Below are positions 12,675 to 23,199 of a stretch of 64,000 nt of DNA, piece after piece (the stretch's first letter is position 1; each line of letters opens with the position of its first letter). The notes beneath the pieces were generated by a model. That model worked only from the letters and a program-made list of their open reading frames with translations, did not search any database and was not told the DNA's origin. The stretch comes from Ananas comosus (lineage: Eukaryota; Streptophyta; Magnoliopsida; Poales; Bromeliaceae). The DNA is taken from NCBI RefSeq assembly GCF_001540865.1, contig NC_033623.1:11803286-11867285 (forward strand), in the 5' to 3' direction. The position numbers and the translations under genes are program-made.

Positions 12675-13939
12675 ATGTTCGCCCTTCGTCGCGAGTGGGG
12701 GCGTGCGCTCGTGCTTCAGAGCCAAAGCTGCGCCGCCGCGTCCATGGCCGCCGCGGCCACCGCCGCCTCTCCCAAGAGACCTAGGGTTCCGGCGTTCTCC
12801 ACCGAGCCCCCAAACCCTAACCCTAGGAGGGTCGGCACCCACAACGGCACCTTCCACTGCGACGAGGCCCTCGGTTGCTTCATGATCCGCCTCACTGCTA
12901 ACTTCTGCGGCGCCGAGATCGTGCGAACTCGGGACGCCGAGGTGATCTCGTCGTTTATTGGATTCGATTTCCTTTTGTTCTTCTTCTCAGTGTTGGTTTA
13001 GTTTGGTGCTATTGTTAGAAGATTGGGGATTGTTGCGAAGCTATTAGTATTTGTGGATAGTGCTAGTTGGTATTGTTTTAGATCCAGGATTCAACATTTT
13101 TCCTTGAGTTTTTATCTTGCATTGCACATTTAAATCCTTACTTTAAGATTCAATATCAAGCTCTTTTTGCGAAAAAGAGGAAGCTCACAAAAAATAGCTA
13201 GAAACTATCAGCTAGACAAGGAGGTAGAAGATTACAAAAATTAACCAGAAACTCGGTTTATCTGATGTTCTTTAAGAAATGCATTTCTGATCCATGATTT
13301 TACTCGCCGATGCTTATACTGTTCTCACCTATTTATTTGATCTTACTTATTTGTAAGATATATATAAGAGTGAATGTTTCATCTAAGTGTGCGCATGTAT
13401 TGGTACGTGAACTTTTCTTTTCATACGCTTACTATCTTACAAGGTTGGTTACTTTCACTCTAAATTTTTCTCTGGCTACTGAAACATTTTGCAGATGCTA
13501 AACACGCTGGATGCAGTGCTTGATGTTGGGGGTGTGTATGATCCAAGCCGAGATCGTTACGATCACCACCAGAAAGGCTTCACTGAGGTCTTTGGCCATG
13601 GTTTCAACACTAAACTTAGCAGTGCCGGCCTGGTGTATAAGGTAACATAACCACCTACTCCCTATCGAAGCCATCGAAGCCATATATTCCAGACTCAATC
13701 TCAAACTAAGATCTCAAACCAGATTCTCATATCGGCTATGTATTGATAAATTTGGACATCGACCATACATGGTCTTATTTAGACCATATAATTTTCACTA
13801 CTTTCTAGGTTTTGGTTCATTTTGTTTCTTCGTGTTGCAGCATTACGGAAAGGAGATTATTGCCAAGGAGCTTGAGCGTGGTGAGGACCACCAAGATGTG
13901 CAGCGCTTATACATTGCTGTCTATAAAAGCTTTATTGAG
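12675..13939 (+). CDS. MYG1: MYG1 exonuclease, partial copy (exons 1-3 of 7)
   Basis: Exons 12675-12941, 13495-13641 and 13841-13939 (267, 147 and 99 bp, all in phase) give the first 171 residues of a MYG1/UPF0160 protein. MYG1 is a DHH-family 3'-5' RNA exonuclease that acts in nucleus and mitochondria in animals (family knowledge). Residues 1-50 are Ala/Arg/Pro-rich and could be an organellar leader. [10 protein letters not shown] is at 56-65 and RYDHHQKGF at 110-118, the metal-binding core. Intron 3 runs into the 100-N gap at 14047, and exons 4-7 are absent from what follows. Relative to the complete copy at 45883-49556, exons 2 and 3 look identical and exon 1 differs by a few residues. Its first donor is GTGATC, because 11 bases found in the other copy are missing. 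This may be a haplotype fragment and not a true pseudogene. Confidence 0.92.
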
Positions 13940-14046
13940 GTAATGATTTGTAATGTTTGTGAAGCTTTATGATGCTTGAGTTATTTCCTTTAGTATATAA
14001 GGTCAATCTCACAACCCAGTAGTCCCATATTAGATAATATTGGCGA

Positions 14047-14146
14047 NNNNNNNNNNNNNNNNNNNNNNNNNNNNNNNNNNNNNNNNNNNNNNNNNNNNNN
14101 NNNNNNNNNNNNNNNNNNNNNNNNNNNNNNNNNNNNNNNNNNNNNN
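14047..14146. other. Assembly gap, 100 N
   Basis: Exactly 100 Ns, the usual placeholder for a gap of unknown size. It breaks MYG1 copy A in intron 3. The sequence after it does not continue the MYG1 intron as copy B does at 47261. Confidence 0.99.
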
Positions 14147-15191
14147 CCGCCACCGTGGTGCAGCCGCCTATTTGTAAGACGACTGAAAAAAGTATATTAA
14201 ATCACATTTACATCATATCATTAATTATATATTTTTATTTTATGAAATATAATAATTTTTTTTATTAATTATGATGGAACTTATTAATTTTTTTAAAAAA
14301 ATTTATTTATTTGAAATATCATCTATTAACTTATATGAGATAAATTTCTAATATTTTTTACCACATGACAGATTGTTCTTCACTCTTATCATCATTTGAT
14401 CCTTTTCATTTTCTTTATCAAACTTTCAATTAATACATTTAATTAATATATATCTAAACGTTATCATTACCAAACTTTCAAGTTGTCCACCCTTTCTTTT
14501 TAAACTTTCAATTAATACATTTAATTAATATATCTAAACGTTACCATTATCAAACCTTCAATGTTAAGTTGTCCTTCACCACATACGCCCCTTCCCTTTT
14601 CAAAACTTTTAATTAATATATTTAATTAATACATCTAAACATTTTTAGTACCAAATTCTTCCTCCATATTTTTCATATTTAATTAATTAATCAATTCTCT
14701 TTCTCATCTTTTCTTATATACTGTTGCCTCCCTCTCTCCCTTCCTTACTAGTGCACGCCCATGTCTCCCCTCCACTGAAGGGATCGTCGTCATTCTCACT
14801 ACCACCATCGCCGGAGAAGTTGTCGTCGGTTCCATCCTTGGAATCAATAGTGAAGGACCTTTCGTAATTGTGGCAAGTGAGGAATACAAAAAAATATTTA
14901 ATATTATCTTATTATTAATTATTTTTATAATTTTTATCCATTGCAAAGCGCGGATTTCTCCGTTGGGGTCAATAATATTGTAGAAGAAGAGAATAAAACT
15001 AAAAAAGGATGGACAAAAAGAAAAGAAAAATAAAAATGAAAACAAAACAGCTGTCGCTCTCTACTCCGCCCACCCGTTGCGAGCTCTTCTCCTTCTCTCC
15101 CTCTCTCGTCCGCTCCCTTTTTATACAATCCCTTTTTATATAGCAAACCCCACCCCTAACTCTAATGCTATAGCAAGAGAGAGAGAGAGAG
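14147..15191. other. Small contig between two assembly joins, no gene recognised
   Basis: About 1 kb bounded by the 100-N gap and a single N. The first half is AT-rich with tandem repeats. The second half has a C/T-rich block and a (GA)n run ending at the N. A minus-strand stretch at about 14755-14866 stays open and could encode Asp/Gly/Ser-rich sequence, but no splice sites or family match support it. Confidence 0.6.
14420..14660 (+). repeat. Imperfect tandem repeat, about 2.5-3 units of 80-100 bp
   Basis: The unit core (AACTTTCAATTAATACATTT followed by an AATTAATATATCTAAACGTTA type) recurs at about 14420, 14502 and 14602 with small substitutions and length changes between units. Confidence 0.75.
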
Positions 15192-15192
15192 N
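15192..15192. other. Single ambiguous base at a contig join
   Basis: A lone N directly after a (GA)n run and directly before the first base of the left palindrome arm. Together with the other single Ns (29538, 41016, 42492, 45599) it appears to mark a forced sequence join. Confidence 0.85.
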
Positions 15193-17230
15193 TTTGGAAG
15201 TGGAGGTAACTGACCTAGTGGTGACGGGATACAGTGGGCTTCGATTAGCTTCACGTGTTAGGACTCGGGTTTTTGACTTGGGAGACGGGTTGGACTTTCG
15301 CTTTGATCCGAGCCCAGATGCTTGAAAACGACCTCTGTTGTGGTTGCCATACCTAGGTTCAGATTTTGGGTCGGGTCGGGCTCGGATCTGAACAAATACA
15401 TAAGTAAATATAAAGATTAATTTCACACGCACTATCTTCCTCCAAACTTAAATTACATAAATATTTTTCTAAAAATATTAATATAAAAAATAACTCTCTA
15501 ATTTAGAAAAATTATCATAAATATCTAAATTGATACTAGTTTATTAAAAAGTTTAATTAAAATTCTCTACTTTGCCCATCATCTCTTACTATATCATTTT
15601 AATTAATTTAAACATTATTTTGTTTGAAGACACTATGAATATAATTGAATGTATACCAAATTAAAACTAAGTAATTGCGACAACTACACTATACAAATAG
15701 TAAATAAAAAAATCATATTAATTTAGACAAAGAAGAAAATAGATTTATAACGTATTTTAATTTAAATTAATTGTTATTATGACTATCATGAGACCCAAAT
15801 GATGTTGATTAAAAAAAAAAAAACTTAAGTATGCGGAAAAATGCATTTATAAATTGAATCATAAATAAAAACAATTACTTTTCGATGAAAAATAAATTTA
15901 TTAATTAACATATGATACTACGGAATTATTTATAATTAGGTATAAACTGACGATAATCTAGTCCAAAATTCTGAAGCAAATTTTAATATAATTCATAAAT
16001 TTTGAGGAATACAAATAATAATTCACAATTAAGAAAAAATATTCACGATATTTGATAATCTTTGAGGAGCTCATTTCAAATTGCCCAACTTTATCAATAT
16101 ATTATACCAGCGTGTGTGTGTATATATATAATAAACATCCTGTGCCAAAGTCACTAAGGGCCCGTTTGTTTTAGTGTAACCGTTTAAGTAGAGTGATGGA
16201 ACTCAAATTCCACCACTTCTGTTATTTTTGGTGTAAGTGAAAAATATAATGCAACTCAAGTTACGTTAAGGCTCCACTTCACCTACTCTCGACTTTCTCC
16301 TCTAAAGTGCCGAACTCGACTTCCACCACACTCAACATTTTTTAAAAAATTTATTAAACATAAAACCTAAACTCTACTTCCTTTATAATATATTAGAATT
16401 ATTTTATTTATAATAAATTAGCATTACCTTTAAATAATAATAAAAAATTTAATTATATAATAGGTTAAATTTTATAATGGTAAATTTATTACTATATTTA
16501 AAAAATAATGGGATCCACTTACTTACATCAAAATAAACAACAGAACTAAAAAAACTAATTTTACCAGCACCAAGTTACATATGAAAATAAACAGAAAAAG
16601 TAATTGAATTTAACTTTCAGATTATACGAGTTACGTCAAAACAAACAACAAAAAAATAATTACACTTCAGAAAAACTCAAATACCACTATACTTAACTTA
16701 CGTTGGATTTACAGATTCGTTAATCCAAACGCCCCTAAATGACTAAGTCGCCAATCCGATTGAATTGTGCTGAGCTGGAAATGAAAAGAAAGTCGAAAGA
16801 ACACTTGAGGACTCAAATTCAATCTCTTCAAAAAGATCTTTCGGAGGATCCAAATCAATCACTTCAATAAATCTATTGAAATAGGCTCGGTAAATTAATA
16901 GAATCTCATCATCAATATACAACGAATTAATATTATATATATATTCGTACCATAACGGCTAGTGCATGCGTATAGTACTTGAAAGTTATGAGCTCCTATA
17001 AGTGGGCGTTTTTGGTATAATTCTTTCATTTAAATTCATCATTTTGATCAGACTATCCAACGTTTTAAAATTTAAATATTACTATTTAAAATTTAAATTT
17101 ATTTAATTTAAATAATTTAATAATTTTTCAAATGCAAAATTTTATCTAATTATTTTGAATTTGTAATTATGTTAACTATATAAAATATTCTAACTAAACT
17201 CGTGAGAATAAACAACACGATCAAACTTGA
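15193..17230 (+). repeat. Giant inverted repeat, left arm (2038 bp)
   Basis: The reverse complement of 17303-19340. Coordinate sums of paired bases stay at 34533 from end to end, so there is no net indel, and a 13-base A run at 15811-15823 pairs with an equally long T run near 18710-18722. Every stretch I compared matched exactly. Contents: a GGGTCGGGTCGG-type stretch near 15365, AT-rich DNA, a Tourist-like MITE (16158-16735), and at 17031-17230 a dispersed repeat also seen at about 1770-1960. Confidence 0.95.
16158..16735. mobile_element. Tourist-like MITE inside the palindrome arm
   Basis: Flanked by TAA (16155-16157 and 16736-16738), starting GGGCCCGTTTGTTTTAGTG and ending CGTTAATCCAAACGCCCC. 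These ends are imperfectly inverted. Size 578 bp, with no coding sequence. Its mirror copy is at 17798-18375. Confidence 0.75.
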
Positions 17231-17302
17231 CACATTTTGGATTCCAACGTTTTAAAATTTAATTTTTACTATTTAATCTTTAAATTTATTGACCTTTTAA
17301 CT
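17231..17302. other. Palindrome spacer (72 bp)
   Basis: The non-repeated centre between the arms. Pairing stops at 17231/17302 (C opposite T). Bases about 17243-17290 resemble 17050-17110 of the left arm (shared CCAACGTTTTAAAATTTAA, then ACTATTTAA), so the spacer holds a diverged direct copy of nearby arm sequence. Confidence 0.85.
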
Positions 17303-19340
17303 TCAAGTTTGATCGTGTTGTTTATTCTCACGAGTTTAGTTAGAATATTTTATATAGTTAACATAATTACAAATTCAAAATAATTAGATAAAATTTTGCA
17401 TTTGAAAAATTATTAAATTATTTAAATTAAATAAATTTAAATTTTAAATAGTAATATTTAAATTTTAAAACGTTGGATAGTCTGATCAAAATGATGAATT
17501 TAAATGAAAGAATTATACCAAAAACGCCCACTTATAGGAGCTCATAACTTTCAAGTACTATACGCATGCACTAGCCGTTATGGTACGAATATATATATAA
17601 TATTAATTCGTTGTATATTGATGATGAGATTCTATTAATTTACCGAGCCTATTTCAATAGATTTATTGAAGTGATTGATTTGGATCCTCCGAAAGATCTT
17701 TTTGAAGAGATTGAATTTGAGTCCTCAAGTGTTCTTTCGACTTTCTTTTCATTTCCAGCTCAGCACAATTCAATCGGATTGGCGACTTAGTCATTTAGGG
17801 GCGTTTGGATTAACGAATCTGTAAATCCAACGTAAGTTAAGTATAGTGGTATTTGAGTTTTTCTGAAGTGTAATTATTTTTTTGTTGTTTGTTTTGACGT
17901 AACTCGTATAATCTGAAAGTTAAATTCAATTACTTTTTCTGTTTATTTTCATATGTAACTTGGTGCTGGTAAAATTAGTTTTTTTAGTTCTGTTGTTTAT
18001 TTTGATGTAAGTAAGTGGATCCCATTATTTTTTAAATATAGTAATAAATTTACCATTATAAAATTTAACCTATTATATAATTAAATTTTTTATTATTATT
18101 TAAAGGTAATGCTAATTTATTATAAATAAAATAATTCTAATATATTATAAAGGAAGTAGAGTTTAGGTTTTATGTTTAATAAATTTTTTAAAAAATGTTG
18201 AGTGTGGTGGAAGTCGAGTTCGGCACTTTAGAGGAGAAAGTCGAGAGTAGGTGAAGTGGAGCCTTAACGTAACTTGAGTTGCATTATATTTTTCACTTAC
18301 ACCAAAAATAACAGAAGTGGTGGAATTTGAGTTCCATCACTCTACTTAAACGGTTACACTAAAACAAACGGGCCCTTAGTGACTTTGGCACAGGATGTTT
18401 ATTATATATATACACACACACGCTGGTATAATATATTGATAAAGTTGGGCAATTTGAAATGAGCTCCTCAAAGATTATCAAATATCGTGAATATTTTTTC
18501 TTAATTGTGAATTATTATTTGTATTCCTCAAAATTTATGAATTATATTAAAATTTGCTTCAGAATTTTGGACTAGATTATCGTCAGTTTATACCTAATTA
18601 TAAATAATTCCGTAGTATCATATGTTAATTAATAAATTTATTTTTCATCGAAAAGTAATTGTTTTTATTTATGATTCAATTTATAAATGCATTTTTCCGC
18701 ATACTTAAGTTTTTTTTTTTTTAATCAACATCATTTGGGTCTCATGATAGTCATAATAACAATTAATTTAAATTAAAATACGTTATAAATCTATTTTCTT
18801 CTTTGTCTAAATTAATATGATTTTTTTATTTACTATTTGTATAGTGTAGTTGTCGCAATTACTTAGTTTTAATTTGGTATACATTCAATTATATTCATAG
18901 TGTCTTCAAACAAAATAATGTTTAAATTAATTAAAATGATATAGTAAGAGATGATGGGCAAAGTAGAGAATTTTAATTAAACTTTTTAATAAACTAGTAT
19001 CAATTTAGATATTTATGATAATTTTTCTAAATTAGAGAGTTATTTTTTATATTAATATTTTTAGAAAAATATTTATGTAATTTAAGTTTGGAGGAAGATA
19101 GTGCGTGTGAAATTAATCTTTATATTTACTTATGTATTTGTTCAGATCCGAGCCCGACCCGACCCAAAATCTGAACCTAGGTATGGCAACCACAACAGAG
19201 GTCGTTTTCAAGCATCTGGGCTCGGATCAAAGCGAAAGTCCAACCCGTCTCCCAAGTCAAAAACCCGAGTCCTAACACGTGAAGCTAATCGAAGCCCACT
19301 GTATCCCGTCACCACTAGGTCAGTTACCTCCACTTCCAAA
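17303..19340 (-). repeat. Giant inverted repeat, right arm (2038 bp)
   Basis: Mirror of 15193-17230. The last paired bases are TTCCAAA at 19334-19340, after which the sequence becomes unique. The arm ends about 725 bp upstream of the gene starting at 20066. An 85-residue frame at 19101-19358 is only a translation of the GGGTCGGG-type repeat and is mirrored in the other arm, so it is not called. Confidence 0.95.
17798..18375. mobile_element. Mirror copy of the Tourist-like MITE in the right palindrome arm
   Basis: Reverse complement of 16158-16735, with TTA on both sides. It exists because the whole arm is mirrored and is not an independent insertion. Confidence 0.75.
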
Positions 19341-19375
19341 TTTCCATTCAAACACTAACGCGGCACATAGCGGTG

Positions 19376-19965
19376 TCAATGATCTGAGCACGACCGAGTT
19401 GAGACTTGCTCTCGAGCTGGCTCGTTAAAATATCGAGTCAAAAAATTTAAAATAGACGACCCGAAAACGTGCTGACTCCTAAAACATAAGTTAAAAGAAT
19501 TATGAATAATACATATATAAAATAAATTTGTGAGTTCTTACTCATTTAACTTTGATGTAATAATTAAAATTTTACATACAAATGTTCTTTTTATAATTGA
19601 GTTGAACTTTATATTTAAGTTAAACTAAGAATCAAATAATAAAAATTTATATTATTATATATATAATTAATTATTTATATATATAAATATAAAAATATAT
19701 GTATTCGAGTTATTATCTAGCCAAACATGAGCGAGCTGATTCCAGCTCGTATTTTGCTCGTTAAATAAATGAACTAAAAAATTTAGTTCGTATTCAGCTC
19801 GTTAATTAAACTAACGATTTGATCTCGAATTCATTTTCGACCGAACGCAAGCTCAAACTGACTCGCGAACAGTACGCTCCTAAACGCACATACAAATGAG
19901 CAAACGAGCTCCGCCGTACCGAAGAAAACCGGATCCAAATCAGTTCGGGGCCAGTTCTAACCGGT
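19376..19965. other. Intergenic repeat rich in GAGCTCG-type words
   Basis: Between the palindrome and the next gene. Many short permutations of GCTCG/CGAGC (such as CGAGCTGGCTCGTT and CAGCTCGTTAATTAAAC) flank an AT-rich core at 19500-19700. This style of diverged dispersed plant repeat is common. No ends could be defined. Confidence 0.5.
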
Positions 19966-20065
19966 TCGAAACTAAAAACCCTCCCCGAACCCGCTCCCGT
20001 TTCTCCTTCTTCTTCTTCTTCCTCTTTTCATTTTCCTCCTCCTCCCTCTTCTCCCTCGCTGCGAC

Positions 20066-22129
20066 ATGATCGTCTCCATCGTCGCCTTATCGTCGCCCCC
20101 ATCTCCTCCTCTCCTCTTTCGCCCCTGTGCCCTGACCCCACTCTCCACTCCTACTAGGGTTTTACACCTCAAAAACCCGACGAAGATCTCGCGCAGCAGG
20201 AAACAGGTTCTCCTATCCCAATCCCATCGCGTTTCCGCTTCAAACGTCTTCCAAATTTGCCATTTTTGATCTAATACGATCGCAGGAATGTAGAAGACGA
20301 AGAAGGGGAGGTGTATGCAGGGCCGAGCTCACACACGACGCCCCCTTCGCCGTCGCCATTGGCGCCTGCGTCCTTAACTCTCTCATATTCCCCGTAACAT
20401 CTAATGGCGAGGACGACGATGGCGGTGGCGGTGGGGCTATCGATTCGACGGATACGAGGTTGGCAGTGATGGCGATTATTAGCTTCATACCTTACTTTAA
20501 TTGGATGGTAACATGCCTTGGTTTCTTATTGTTCTTAACAAATTTCAAAAAAAAAACTACTATTTGATGATTAACTGATATTCTCTTTTGCGTTTATGTG
20601 TTGGATGGTTGATTAGAGTTGGGTTTTTGCGTGGCTTGATAGTGGTAGGCAACGATATCTTGTGTACTCCGTCGTGTACTTGGCTCCATACTTGAGGTTT
20701 GTGCTCTTTATCAGTGTTGCATTGTGAAAAAGTATTGTATTTAGTGAGTGTTAATAGTGAGCCCGCTTTTTTTTTTTGTTTAAGCTGCTAAGTACTAATT
20801 GTGTATCCCTGTTTCTGCTATTATTATGCATATGCTTTAGTCTGATTATTAGAACTTGAAACTTACATGTTGATGGCACATAATCTTCGACCGATCCTCT
20901 GATTACTTTTCCTGTCGATTCTAGTGGATTATTATTGTATTGATTATTATGCACATACACTTAAACTCTGGTAACATAAATTCTAGCAATTTGTTATGTT
21001 CACCTGAAAGAATTAGTTAGTAATTGATGCCGTTACTCTAGTTCCTTTGTATTGTCAAACGACCGATTTCTTAACTCCTGATGTCTTGTTGAGTTGTCTC
21101 TTATCAATCCCAAAACCCCCTAGCGTTGTTTGTTAATGGATTTAGTAACTGGTTTATATGGGTTTATTTTGTTGGTTTACATATGAAAAGCCAAAATGAA
21201 AAAGAAAAAAAAAAATAGAACTACAATTGGAGGTCTTGACACTTCATTATCTGTACATACATGGCTGTAAACCTGTCAACGAAAATGTTAATCAGTGATG
21301 AGTATTACCCATGTTGTGGTTCACTGTAACCACAGGGTTCTAACCTTCCGGTTTAGGGCATAGAAGTTTGTGTAAGTTCTTCATATTATTGCTGTTGAAT
21401 TATTTGCAAATTTTGATGAAGCATGTCAGAATTCAGATAAATTTCTGACTCATCTGAAATAACGAGCATTTACGGTGCTTATTGGTTATAGCTATAGGGC
21501 TTGATGATCATCCGTAATTGGGCAAAAATCCAGTTCCCTGTAATTTCTATGATTTTATTTTCAATTGTTTAGTTTCTGGTCCACTTATTATGCTCTACAA
21601 TATCAACTTTCAGAACAAACTTGTCACTATCACCGGACGAAAGCTGGTTGCCTATAGCAAGCATACTAATCTGCATTGCCCACATACAGGTTTGTTCAAA
21701 CAGTCGTTTATTGGCTTCTGATAAGCTTCATTTTTGACACCCAATTTGTTACAATTGCAGCTGGAAACAAGTATTAAGAACGGCGATCTCAACGGCATCA
21801 ATCTCTTTGAAGAAACTCTAAAGCTGATTTTCCCGAAGAAAGAGACTCAGATCCAGGGTCACCGAGAATCATCTAAAAAGGTTGTTCTTCTATTCCAACA
21901 CTGTTTTACTTTCGATTCCTTTATATTCTGTGTATTTAATACTTAGTAGGTTTCGTGCCATCGACTTTACATCTCCCAGGGCAGAAGCAGAAGAGATACG
22001 AAGTTACCTTCAGCGCATGAATCAAGAGAGCGGTTCCGAGAATGGGTGAACGAGAGAAAGCCACTTGATGAGTTGGAAAACCTAAATGAAAACACCGATG
22101 CAGAGGAAGAGGAGGATAAGTCACAGTAG
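20066..22129 (+). CDS. Conserved plant protein, predicted plastid-targeted membrane protein of unknown function
   Basis: Six exons: 20066-20206, 20286-20507, 20617-20696, 21614-21689, 21761-21880 and 21980-22129. All are joined by GT-AG introns in consistent phase and give a 262-residue protein ending at TAG. Residues 1-47 are Ser/Pro/Arg-rich with few acids, like a chloroplast transit peptide. The middle is hydrophobic (VAIGACVLNSLIFPV, then VMAIISFIPYFNWM), followed by WVFAWLDSGRQRYLVYSVVY and WLPIASILICIAHIQ, suggesting three or four membrane segments. The tail is charged and ends EEEEDKSQ. I recall similar plant proteins of the Arabidopsis At5g41960 type; that name is from memory and no function is known to me. 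The start was chosen as the first ATG of a leader-like exon after a C/T-rich 5' region. Confidence 0.82.
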
Positions 22130-22412
22130 GTAAGCAGTTGGCAATATCGTTTTCTTTACTTTTATCTACTTGTTATCTTCGTTTTTTTTCCCTTTTGTCC
22201 TGTCATTTTGAGATTAGCGTACTTGATAGAGAATTTATGTGCTTGAATGTAAGATTGTAGGTTTTAGAACAATATATGATTCCAAATTTTGCTAACCAAC
22301 ATTGAATTATAGAATGTGCTATATTTAGTTTATCAGTAATGTTTCACATATAGGGTTAGGATGGGCTAACTCTAAAAAGGGGTGGGCTTTCTCTGAATTG
22401 GGCCTAGTTTAT

Positions 22413-22529
22413 NNNNNNNNNNNNNNNNNNNNNNNNNNNNNNNNNNNNNNNNNNNNNNNNNNNNNNNNNNNNNNNNNNNNNNNNNNNNNNNNNNNNNNNN
22501 NNNNNNNNNNNNNNNNNNNNNNNNNNNNN
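22413..22529. other. Assembly gap, 117 N
   Basis: A run of N shortly downstream of the six-exon gene, probably a size-estimated gap. It does not interrupt a recognised gene. Confidence 0.99.
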
Positions 22530-22632
22530 CAAAAGAGAGAGATAACGATAAGGGTACTGATGAACCAGCGACTATCAGCATGCCATCATAAATATTTAAT
22601 TTTATTTTAATTTATATATATATAATATATAT

Positions 22633-22635
<3 letters not shown>

Positions 22636-22676
<41 letters not shown>

Positions 22677-23199
22677 CCTACTATGCTTCTGGAAGTACGG
22701 AGCCTTCCGTACTTTCAGGTTGTTTTCGATGTTGCGATCTCCGAATCGTCAATCGTCTCCGTTAAACTTGATCTAGAGTATTCGAAGTACCTAGAAAATA
22801 AATATGCGATTTTTCGATATTATTTGCCTAGTGACGAAGGGGCTCAAAATCAACGATGAAAATAAAAATCATACAAACGTGATATTATGACATTAAATTT
22901 TAGATTAAAGATATTATCTTGTTTTATTAGTTATAAGAATTTTCTATCAAAATTTTCATGATTTGATTTTTACACCGTTAAACTGCAACACGGCTCACCA
23001 GGCGGCCATTAAATTATTGATTTTGAGCCCTTTGATCACTAGGCAAATGATATCGAAAATTATAAAATTTTATTTTCTAGTTACTTCAATACTCTAGATC
23101 AAGTTTAACGGAGCCGATCAACGATTCGAAAGTCGCAACATCGAAAACGACCTGGAAGCACGGAAGGCTCCGTGCTTCCAGAAGTATAGTAGCCTCACC
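22636..23199. mobile_element. Mutator-like long-TIR MITE
   Basis: Fold-back element. The left end carries CCTACTATGCTTCTGGAAG, GTACGGAGCCTTCCGTACTT and TCCGTTAAACTTGATCTAGA; the right end carries their near complements and finishes TATAGTAGCCTCACC. It is flanked by TATAATATATATTAT on both sides (22621-22635 and 23200-23214), an AT-rich and therefore ambiguous target duplication. The left terminus, GAGTGAGG in the sister element at 28448, has become a (GA)n microsatellite. No coding sequence. Confidence 0.8.

Larger units (their letters stand above)
1..14046 (+). repeat. Large direct duplication, copy A (partner 36379-47260)
   Basis: From the first base, this block matches the sequence beginning at 36379 (offset 36378 at the start) and remains alignable up to the gap at 14047, which corresponds to 47260. 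Anchors: 1-4500 with 36379-41010; 6050-7078 with 41017-41995; 7149-8929 with 42905-44405; 9361-10560 with 44406-45598; 12384-14046 with 45600-47260. Identity looks very high in the MYG1 exons and lower, with many small indels, elsewhere. The copy reaches the window edge, so its true left end is unknown. It may be a real tandem duplication or two haplotypes placed in series. Confidence 0.95.

Noticed and set aside
12645..12857. Minus-strand frame opposite MYG1 exon 1 (and its copy at 45853-46065)
   Set aside because: Shadow of the GC-rich first exon; low-complexity Gly/Arg translation.
14755..14880. Possible minus-strand exon with Asp/Gly/Ser-rich translation
   Set aside because: It is open in one frame for about 40 codons, but there is no credible acceptor or donor, no neighbouring exon and no family match.
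15077..15432. Frames of 82 and 98 residues around the left palindrome edge
   Set aside because: They run across the single N and through a GGGTCGGG-type repeat; the same peptide appears in the mirror arm, so it is a repeat translation.
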